This document shows positions 32,753-39,192 of a stretch of DNA of 44,412 nucleotides, piece by piece. How positions within the stretch are numbered: the stretch's first letter is position 1; each line of letters starts with the position of its first letter. Both the position numbers and the translations under genes were made by a program. The stretch comes from an uncultured cyanobacterium (lineage in GTDB: Bacteria > Cyanobacteriota > Cyanobacteriia > PCC-6307 > Cyanobiaceae): positions 1 to 44,412 of the forward strand of contig CAJWUF010000003.1 of the NCBI GenBank assembly GCA_913047395.1, written 5' to 3'. Under the pieces are notes generated by a model that saw nothing but the letters and a program-made list of their open reading frames with translations, searched no databases and was not told where the DNA came from.

Positions 32753-33961
32753 TCAGTAATCAACGCCTCGCTTTAGGTCTACGCCCTGCTCTGCATAGTG
32801 CTTGTGGCACACCATTTCTGAGTGAACGCCTGCTAGGTCGAAGTAGGCAGGTTGGTTTTTGCATCTACCAGTAATGATCACTTCGGTTTCAGCTGGCTTG
32901 CGGAGCAGGGTCTGAACAATGGGCTCTACAGGTAATAGCTCGAGATCCACGCTTGGATTGAGTTCATCGAGGATGACAGTTTTATAAAGCCCACTTGCGA
33001 TGGCGGCCCTGGCGATTTCCCAAGCTCGTTCTGCTTCCACATAATCGATCGGTTGCTGTTGCCCTCGCCAGACGATGGCATCACGACCAGAGCGAAGATG
33101 ATCCACTAGGTGGGGGTAACTTTCACGTAGGGCTGCAATGGCGGCATCCTCGGTGTAGCCACTGCCTCCTTTAAGCCATTGCAGGATCAACACCCGATGG
33201 CTTTTGTCTTGGCTGATTCCGCGACCAATGGCCTGTAGGGCTTTGCCTAGGGCACTGGTGGATTTGCCTTTGCCTTCACCTGTGTAGATCTCAATGCCTC
33301 CGGTGGACTTGAAGGGAATGACACTGCCATCCTCAGGTTTAGGACGACGATGTGCGCGCATTTCGGAATGCAAATCTGCCACCTGCACCAGAGCTCGTGG
33401 GGCAGCCCGACCGGTGACGATGATCTCCATGCCATCAGGTCGGTTGCTGAGTGTGTGCACCACATCTTCAACAGCTAGTAGGCCCAGATCCAGCACGGGA
33501 TTGAGTTCATCAAGCACTACTACTGAATAGAGTGCGCTGGCAATAGCTCCTTTGGCTATATCCCAGCCTCGTTGTGCTTCTTGGCGATCAAATGGGGTAG
33601 CTTCCTCGGCGATGAAAAATTCACCACGGCCTGTGCGCACTTGATCGATCAGATGTGGGAAGCCTTGTTGCAGTGCCTCGATCGCAGCGTCTTCGTCGTA
33701 GGCGCGGCCAGGGCCTTTTAGAAACCGCAGCAGCAGCACCCTGGTTCGTCGTTGCTCGCAGATGCCAAGACCGATAGTGCGCAGTACAACGCCAAGTGCG
33801 GCTTGGCTTTTGCCTTTCCCTTCTCCGTCATAGACATGTAGTTGACCATGGCTGCGTTCATTGCTTTCGGCGGCGGTGGCGATGCCAATCCCACGACCTT
33901 TGCTGCTCTTTGCTGCCTTTTTATCTTTGGATTTTTCAGATGCTGCCGCCTGCGAAGCCAT
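32753..33961 (-). CDS. cobO: Tandem-domain cob(I)yrinic acid a,c-diamide adenosyltransferase (two CobO/BtuR P-loop domains)
   Basis: Two P-loops GEGKGKSQAALG and GEGKGKSTSALG, each followed by VVLDELNPVLDLGLL / VILDELNPSVDLELL and IIVTGR / VIITGR. Confidence 0.88.
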   Translation of the reverse strand: MASQAAASEKSKDKKAAKSSKGRGIGIATAAESNERSHGQLHVYDGEGKGKSQAALGVVLRTIGLGICEQRRTRVLLLRFLKGPGRAYDEDAAIEALQQGFPHLIDQVRTGRGEFFIAEEATPFDRQEAQRGWDIAKGAIASALYSVVVLDELNPVLDLGLLAVEDVVHTLSNRPDGMEIIVTGRAAPRALVQVADLHSEMRAHRRPKPEDGSVIPFKSTGGIEIYTGEGKGKSTSALGKALQAIGRGISQDKSHRVLILQWLKGGSGYTEDAAIAALRESYPHLVDHLRSGRDAIVWRGQQQPIDYVEAERAWEIARAAIASGLYKTVILDELNPSVDLELLPVEPIVQTLLRKPAETEVIITGRCKNQPAYFDLAGVHSEMVCHKHYAEQGVDLKRGVDY

Positions 33962-34016
33962 GGACGGTTCCTCTAGGGTTTGAGCTTAACGAGGTCGATA
34001 GGCTGAGTAGGTATTT

Positions 34017-34892
34017 GTGGGGACGGCTGGAGTAGCGGTGTTTCGTCAGTTGGAACCTTTGCCAGAGCGGGAGCAGACCCAGCTGCAGTTGTTGCGGGAG
34101 TGTCTTGCCAGTCTGGCTCGTGTTTGTGTGGCCTACTCCGGTGGAGTTGATAGTGCGCTAGTGGCGGCGATTGCACGTGAACAACTTGGTTTTAACGCTT
34201 TTGCTGTGACAGGAGTTTCTCCTGCGCTTGCTCCTTATCTTTTAGAAGAAGCCCGCCAACAGGCGGCCTGGATTGATATTCGCCACCATGAATGTGTAAC
34301 CAGTGAATTGGAAGATCCGGCTTACAGAAAAAATCCCGTAGATCGCTGTTTTGCTTGTAAGCGGGAATTACATCGGCATCTAGGAGTGATTGCAAAAGCG
34401 GCAGGTGGAGTACAGGTGGTGGACGGGGTGAATCGCGACGACCTTGATGAGCATCGACCAGGGATTGACGCGGCCCGTCAGGTAGGTGTGCGATCTCCTC
34501 TTGTTGAGCTTGAGATTGACAAAGCAGCTGTGCGCCAGATTTCACGGGCTCTTGGCTTCCCTTGGTGGGATAAGCCAGCTCAGCCCTGTCTGGCCTCACG
34601 TTTTCCCTATGGCAACAGCATCAGCGCTCAACGTTTGCAACAGGTTGGCTTAGCAGAAGCCTGGTTAAGAACAAATGGTTTCCCTGAGGTGCGGGTGCGA
34701 TGCCATGGCCTGGCGGCTCGGATCGAAGTGCCGGCTGATCGGATTGAGGAGTTACTGCTTGATCTTGATCGTATGGAAGTTGTAGGTCATTTTCTTGCCC
34801 TTGGTTTTACCTCGGTAAGCCTCGACTTAGAAGGGTTAGTTAGCGGCAAGCTCAATCGAAGTATTCAAGCTGATAGTGGCGCTGGTAAATGA
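34017..34892 (+). CDS. larE: LarE-like ATP-dependent sacrificial sulfur transferase (ExsB/PP-loop family)
   Basis: VAYSGGVDSALVAAIA, NPVDRCFACKRELH, VVDGVNRDDLDEHRPG, PCLASRFPYG. GTG start. Confidence 0.87.
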   Translation: MGTAGVAVFRQLEPLPEREQTQLQLLRECLASLARVCVAYSGGVDSALVAAIAREQLGFNAFAVTGVSPALAPYLLEEARQQAAWIDIRHHECVTSELEDPAYRKNPVDRCFACKRELHRHLGVIAKAAGGVQVVDGVNRDDLDEHRPGIDAARQVGVRSPLVELEIDKAAVRQISRALGFPWWDKPAQPCLASRFPYGNSISAQRLQQVGLAEAWLRTNGFPEVRVRCHGLAARIEVPADRIEELLLDLDRMEVVGHFLALGFTSVSLDLEGLVSGKLNRSIQADSGAGK

Positions 34893-35023
34893 ATGCCGGC
34901 ATAGAAAGTTTCTTGACCCCCTTCTTGTAAAGCATTTTTTGCTCATAGCGTTGAAATGAATGCGTTAGCGGAGTTGATTCCTAGCAGCGCCAAGAGTCGA
35001 GTGGTTCTAGTTTTTTGAGCCAG

Positions 35024-35041
35024 ATCACAGAAAGCTGTGAT
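35024..35041. promoter_or_regulatory. Inverted repeat ATCACAG-AAAG-CTGTGAT (everted CRP-like half-sites)
   Basis: Perfect 7-bp arms, 4-nt spacer, upstream of the double-glycine peptide gene. Confidence 0.35.
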
Positions 35042-35138
35042 GCCAATCATGCTATTTGCATTAGAGCTGAGTGAGAGTTGGTGAGAAGTTGGTTAGGGCC
35101 CTGATTTATTTTGTGGCTATTACTTTGATCTCAGCAGA

Positions 35139-35154
35139 TGTGAGCTAGCTCACA
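35139..35154. promoter_or_regulatory. CRP/FNR-superfamily-type operator TGTGAGCTAGCTCACA
   Basis: Perfect 16-bp palindrome matching TGTGA-N6-TCACA, about 108 nt upstream of the ATG at 35262. Confidence 0.6.
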
Positions 35155-35261
35155 GATATGTTTGCTCTAGATCAACGCCATTTCGGCTGAGAAAAAGCGA
35201 TGGTATGTGCATCGGAGGCAGTTAAGTCTTCGGTATTACACACACTATCAACTTCAAAATC

Positions 35262-35432
35262 ATGACTACTTTTAATAGCACACAACCCAATAGTGAACTC
35301 ATTGATGAGGAACTTGCATTGACAAGCTTGAATGGAATAGCAGGTGGAATTGACTTTGACGAGCCCGATACGCCTGAGGAGGAGAAAGAGCAAGATGAAT
35401 TGCTTATGCGCTGGGTAAGAGGTGAATTCTAA
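35262..35432 (+). CDS. Double-glycine leader peptide, bacteriocin/microcin-like precursor (56 aa; not in ORF track)
   Basis: Manual translation: MTTFNSTQPNSELIDEELALTSLNGIAGG|IDFDEPDTPEEEKEQDELLMRWVRGEF*; leader has EL...L.GIAGG double-glycine motif. Confidence 0.7.
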   Translation: MTTFNSTQPNSELIDEELALTSLNGIAGGIDFDEPDTPEEEKEQDELLMRWVRGEF

Positions 35433-35571
35433 TCGCAATTAGATTAGAAGAAGCCTTGAGCAATCTGAGGCAAGAGACCCATCCTCATCGCAACAGCCTT
35501 ATCAGTGAACTGCTTCACCAAGAGTTTAATTTTTTACATACCTACTAAAGACACCTATTGTCTTCAAACCC

Positions 35572-35748
35572 ATGACTACTTTTAATGACGACGGCAACAA
35601 TGCACTGTTCGAACAAGAGCTCTCATGAAAAGTTCTATCGGGTGCAGTCGGTGGCCTTGTTTCAGTATTTAGGAAATCAGTTGAGCAACGATCTGGCACT
35701 ATGCTTGGCAAAATTCCGTGGCATCCCCACTCTTTCCCCAGGCCTTGA
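35572..35748 (+). pseudogene. Second double-glycine leader peptide gene interrupted by one in-frame TGA (35626..35628)
   Basis: One frame: MTTFNDDGNNALFEQELS*KVLSGAVGG|LVSVFRKSVEQRSGTMLGKIPWHPHSFPRP*; same MTTFN start as the upstream gene, GG motif intact after the stop. Confidence 0.65.
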
Positions 35749-35753
35749 CTAAG

Positions 35754-35783
35754 GAAAATCCCCTGTCATTAAAGGGGATTTTC
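35754..35783 (+). terminator. Rho-independent terminator after the double-glycine peptide genes
   Basis: GAAAATCCCCT-gtcattaa-AGGGGATTTTC followed by TTTT. Confidence 0.85.
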
Positions 35784-36008
35784 TTTTGCCTACTCGCATG
35801 CTTGAACTGCTTTATATTATCCGATTCCTAGCATCTTTGTGGCGTCCAAATGCTCATTTATATGTGCTATTGGTTAATAACTAAGCCGACATAAATTGAT
35901 CTGCATTGCAGAGCCAACTATCAATTTCTTGGTATTAATTAATGCATCTATTCCTTAAGTTCGAGTGCCAAAACTGCACGTCAACATCCTTTGTTTCATC
36001 TGCCCTGT

Positions 36009-36030
36009 GGAACTTCAGTGCAACTTGATG
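36009..36030. repeat. Short dispersed repeat copy 1 (GGAACTTCAGTGCAACTTGATG)
   Basis: Near-copy at 36804-36825 (GGAACTTCATTGCAAGTTAGTG). Confidence 0.4.
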
Positions 36031-36060
36031 CCGCCTCATGCTTAGAAGCATGAGGCGGCA
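36029..36060. repeat. Perfect inverted repeat / hairpin, 15-bp arms
   Basis: TGCCGCCTCATGCTT-AG-AAGCATGAGGCGGCA; no U-tract on either side. Confidence 0.8.
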
Positions 36061-36099
36061 ATGTTTGTAGGCAGTCTGCCAGGCATTAACCTTGGCAAA

Positions 36100-36672
36100 C
36101 TAATTGATTGAGATGGCCTTGACATCACCTATGTACTCAACTCCGTTGACCGAGTTGGCTACGTTTTCGGAGGCTGTGAGTACTTTTATATGGTAGAGCT
36201 TGCCGTCCTTGTCGTATCCTTTTACAGGCGAAATGGAATCGTCGGCATGTATTGCCTTGACGTTATGAATTAAGGAATTGTTCGCGAGCAAACCCTTCAC
36301 GTCGATCTTGTTCCCATTGTTGTCAATTCCTTTTACATCAACTATTTCCCCAAGCTCTGTTATTGCTTTAATTGATAGCCTGCCTCCACCTTCATTTTTG
36401 ATTGCCTTAATAGGCGTCTCCTTCCCGTCTATATATGCCCTGACTGAATGCAAACAGATATTAGAATTGCTGTCACAGTTTTCATCAACAATTATTTTGA
36501 CGTCATATAGTGAACCATCCTTGACGGCTTTGACGTCATAAAGATCCTCAAGATCATAATTAAATATCTTTACATGTGCCTTCTCAGGCGAAGCTTGAGC
36601 TTGAGAAGGCATGGCGAGTAGAGGCGCTAGCGATCCTAGTCCCATTAAGGACAGGGCGAGTATTCGTTTCAT
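36100..36672 (-). CDS. Secreted VKA/VKG-repeat protein of unknown function
   Basis: Sec signal MKRILALSLMGLGSLAPLLAMPSQAQA then about ten units of roughly 12 aa such as DVKGIDNNGNKI-DVKGLLANNSLIH-NVKAIHADDSIS-PVKGYDKDGKLY. Confidence 0.8.
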   Translation of the reverse strand: MKRILALSLMGLGSLAPLLAMPSQAQASPEKAHVKIFNYDLEDLYDVKAVKDGSLYDVKIIVDENCDSNSNICLHSVRAYIDGKETPIKAIKNEGGGRLSIKAITELGEIVDVKGIDNNGNKIDVKGLLANNSLIHNVKAIHADDSISPVKGYDKDGKLYHIKVLTASENVANSVNGVEYIGDVKAISIN

Positions 36673-36735
36673 TTTAGAGTGAATGATATTCCATGAAAAG
36701 CCTACCCTCTTTCATGAACTATCATTCACTCTAAA
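36673..36735 (-). promoter_or_regulatory. Long hairpin forming the 5' leader of the VKA-repeat gene
   Basis: TTTAGAGTGAATGATA / TATCATTCACTCTAAA perfect 16-bp arms with an additional internal stem (CATGAAAG/CTTTTCATG); 3' arm abuts the ATG. Confidence 0.75.
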
Positions 36736-36736
36736 T

Positions 36737-36742
36737 ATTATA
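36737..36742 (-). promoter_or_regulatory. Putative -10 box TATAAT for the VKA-repeat gene
   Basis: Exact TATAAT on the minus strand immediately upstream of the hairpin; -35 weak. Confidence 0.5.
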
Positions 36743-36803
36743 TTGTGACACTCATAAGTTTAGCTAAATATCACTGTCTCGAATGCCGTTAGCCCTACGG
36801 AAC

Positions 36804-36825
36804 GGAACTTCATTGCAAGTTAGTG
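36804..36825. repeat. Short dispersed repeat copy 2 (GGAACTTCATTGCAAGTTAGTG)
   Basis: Near-copy of 36009-36030. Confidence 0.4.
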
Positions 36826-36925
36826 AATAACGAACAGCTGATCATCAGAACTACAACCCCTGACTATCTCCTCCCCACAAACCTCTAACGAGTCAGTTGA
36901 GTGGATTCAGCAGGTGGCTAGTCAG

Positions 36926-37402
36926 TTAATTCTTTGGATTTCGTGATGCGCTAGCTAGAGCTGCAGGTGTTTCCCGTTGGAAGCTCTTTAGGGCATGGCT
37001 TTTGGCGCCAAGTTCCTGGCGCAGTAGCTCGCAAGCTTGTTCTGGCATCGTTTGATCACCGCAGGTGAATACATCAACAGCCGCATAGCCGTTTTCAGGC
37101 CAGGTGTGTATGGAGATATGAGATTCAGCTAGAAGGGCAAGCCCAGTGACCCCCTGAGGTTCGAATCGGTGGGTGATCAGATTGAGAAGCGTGGCACCAG
37201 CACGTTTTGCTGCAGTTGTGATCGTGGTTCTTACAAAGGCTTCGTCATTGAGCTTGGTTTGATCGCAGTCGTAAAGCTCAAGAATGCAGTGCTTGCCCAC
37301 CATGTCGGTGGCGCTGTGATTGACGGAGCTTGTTGGTTCTTGGTGGCTGATGTCATCCCATCCTGGGTTGGGATGCAGGCACGACAGGTTTCGCTCTATC
37401 AA
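36926..37402 (-). CDS. speD: S-adenosylmethionine decarboxylase proenzyme
   Basis: [12 protein letters not shown] ... [34 protein letters not shown]: ESHxSxHTWPE pyruvoyl cleavage motif. Confidence 0.95.
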   Translation of the reverse strand: MIERNLSCLHPNPGWDDISHQEPTSSVNHSATDMVGKHCILELYDCDQTKLNDEAFVRTTITTAAKRAGATLLNLITHRFEPQGVTGLALLAESHISIHTWPENGYAAVDVFTCGDQTMPEQACELLRQELGAKSHALKSFQRETPAALASASRNPKN

Positions 37403-37427
37403 GGCAATAAAAAATTAGCCCGCTACC

Positions 37428-38546
37428 TTAACCGACGACATCTGATGGTCTTAAAGATCCCACTTCGATAATTTGTGATTGCGCCTGCCATTCACCCTGG
37501 AAGCCATCTAGATGGGTTGCGCTAACAAGGCATTGGTGCTTTTGGCCTACAGCCTCGAGTAGCAGCAATTGTCTAACGGGATCCAATTCCGCAAGAACGT
37601 CATCAAGTAACAGCAGAGGGGGTTCACCGCAGAGTTCTCCTACGAGTTCTAGTTCGGCAAGTTTTAGTGCCAGCACTACTGTTCGTTGCTGACCAGCTGA
37701 GCCGAAGCGGCGCGCTTCTGAATCGTTGAGCAGTAATTTCACCTCGTCGCGATGAGGTCCCACGCGGCAGCTTCCTAATCGTTCTTCCTCGGCGCGCTGG
37801 TTTAGGAGCTGCGCTTCGATTGCTAATCGCCAGGGTTCTTCTGCTTCCTCTCCTTCTAGTTGGCTGCCAGGCTGGTAGGCGAGTCGCAGCTTCTCGTTGT
37901 TCTTACTGAGGCTCTCTTGCCATCGGGTTGCTAGTGGCTGAAGGCGCGCTAGAGCTCGATTGCGACGTCGATGAATGCGTGTGCTTACTAAAGCCATCTG
38001 CACATCGAAGGCATCTAGCAGTGAATTGCGCTCTTCAATGGAGCCATGACGCCATTGGCGCCATAACTGGCTGCGCTGACGCAGCAGTTTGTTGTAACGA
38101 CTGATCAGTTCGGCATAGATCGGCTCCAGTTGCTGCACCACTCGATCAAGCCACTGACGCCGCAGGGCAGGTTCTCCTCGAACCAGATCAAGATCAAGAG
38201 CACTGAAGCCCACGCAACGGAGTGGACCGATTAGATCCATTTGGCGTGTAAGCAATTTGCCGTTGCGGCGTGCTTGACGGCCGCCTTGTCGTCGCAATTC
38301 CAGTTCTAGTTTTTCACTTTCATCAGCGGTGGCACGTAACAGCGCACGGGACTCTCCCCAGTAGATCAGGTCTTGATCGCTGCTGGCGCGATGCGAGCGC
38401 AGGCTGCCGAGCAGCTCCACAGCTTCAAGAAGGTTTGATTTGCCGATACCGTTTGCTCCGATGACCAGCAGTCGATTGTCCGTCAATTCCAGCTCAAGTC
38501 GGCTGTAATTGCGGTAACACTGGAGTTCGAGCTGGTGAAGCCGAAT
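37428..38546 (-). CDS. recF: DNA replication/repair protein RecF; start codon uncertain (ATT at 38546 proposed)
   Basis: Extended frame [48 protein letters not shown]...[16 protein letters not shown]; no ATG/GTG/TTG before the in-frame TAA at 38568-38570 upstream of the conserved N-terminal strand. Confidence 0.85.
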   Translation of the reverse strand: MRLHQLELQCYRNYSRLELELTDNRLLVIGANGIGKSNLLEAVELLGSLRSHRASSDQDLIYWGESRALLRATADESEKLELELRRQGGRQARRNGKLLTRQMDLIGPLRCVGFSALDLDLVRGEPALRRQWLDRVVQQLEPIYAELISRYNKLLRQRSQLWRQWRHGSIEERNSLLDAFDVQMALVSTRIHRRRNRALARLQPLATRWQESLSKNNEKLRLAYQPGSQLEGEEAEEPWRLAIEAQLLNQRAEEERLGSCRVGPHRDEVKLLLNDSEARRFGSAGQQRTVVLALKLAELELVGELCGEPPLLLLDDVLAELDPVRQLLLLEAVGQKHQCLVSATHLDGFQGEWQAQSQIIEVGSLRPSDVVG

Positions 38547-38633
38547 CGTTTTTGGAGCGGCTTGTGGTTAAGGTACCTTGATTGAGAGGGCTCGAGAGTT
38601 GCTCTCATACAGCGGCATCAAGCCGACATCTGT

Positions 38634-38707
38634 GGGCATGTAGCTCAGTTGGATAGAGCATCAGATTCCGGTTCTGAGGGTCGGGGGTTCGAGTCCCTCC
38701 ATGCTCG
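38634..38707 (+). tRNA. tRNA-Arg (anticodon CCG)
   Basis: gggcatgtagctcagttggatagagcatcagattCCGgttctgagggtcgggggttcgagtccctccatgctcg. Confidence 0.96.
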
Positions 38708-38729
38708 TATTTCTATTAGGTTCCACCGG

Positions 38730-39185
38730 TTAGCGGAGCCTATAAGTCATGGCTCGGATTCCATCAGGGTCAATGATGAATCCTTGAGCCTTCAATGTTT
38801 TGAGGGTTATGGCCGGAGCCAGTACTGAGATGCTGCAACCGGGCAGGGTTCGGCACAGAGTATCAATAGCTTGATCTACCAGGACTGCAAGCAAATGTTC
38901 TTGCAGTTCGCCTGGTTGCGCAACGAGATCCCAGAGGTTGGCATTTAGGCCGTGGTCGCTTGTGGCGCGTACGAAGCCAGCAAGGTTTCCAGTTGCTTGC
39001 TCAAAAATGCTTAGATGCCAAACACTGCGCTCAAAGGCCAGGACCCATTGCTTTGGAGTGTGAGTGGCTTCTCGGCAGCGAGAGAGCAGTTTGTTGAGGT
39101 CAGCAGGATTGGGAGTTTGTTGACTTTCCAGCATGAAGCCGGAAGGGAGTTGGGGCGGACCATGCTGTTGTCTAAAGGCGAGCAA
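38730..39185 (-). CDS. GNAT-like N-acetyltransferase family protein
   Basis: VWHLSIFEQATGNLAGFVRATSDHGLNANLWDLVAQPGELQEHLLAVLVDQAIDTL layout typical of GNAT. Confidence 0.6.
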   Translation of the reverse strand: MLAFRQQHGPPQLPSGFMLESQQTPNPADLNKLLSRCREATHTPKQWVLAFERSVWHLSIFEQATGNLAGFVRATSDHGLNANLWDLVAQPGELQEHLLAVLVDQAIDTLCRTLPGCSISVLAPAITLKTLKAQGFIIDPDGIRAMTYRLR

Positions 39186-39192
39186 GGTATTT

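Noticed and set aside
35427-35449. TTCTAATC-GCAATTA-GATTAGAA hairpin at the end of the first double-glycine gene
   Set aside because: Weak AT-rich 8-bp stem overlapping the stop codon without a U-tract; could be chance.
35433-35540. Open frame LIAIRLEEALSNLRQETHPHRNSLISELLHQEFNFLHTY between the two double-glycine peptide genes
   Set aside because: No ATG/GTG start with a ribosome-binding site; only a TTG/ATT-type start possible; no recognisable motif.
35172-35711. Minus-strand ORFs of 88 aa and 61 aa covering the peptide region
   Set aside because: Antisense to the double-glycine frames, no recognisable domains; the plus-strand reading explains the shared MTTFN starts and GG motifs better.
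36278-36541. 87-aa plus-strand ORF opposite the VKA-repeat gene
   Set aside because: Serine/leucine-rich shadow ORF; the minus-strand frame has a signal peptide and periodic repeats.
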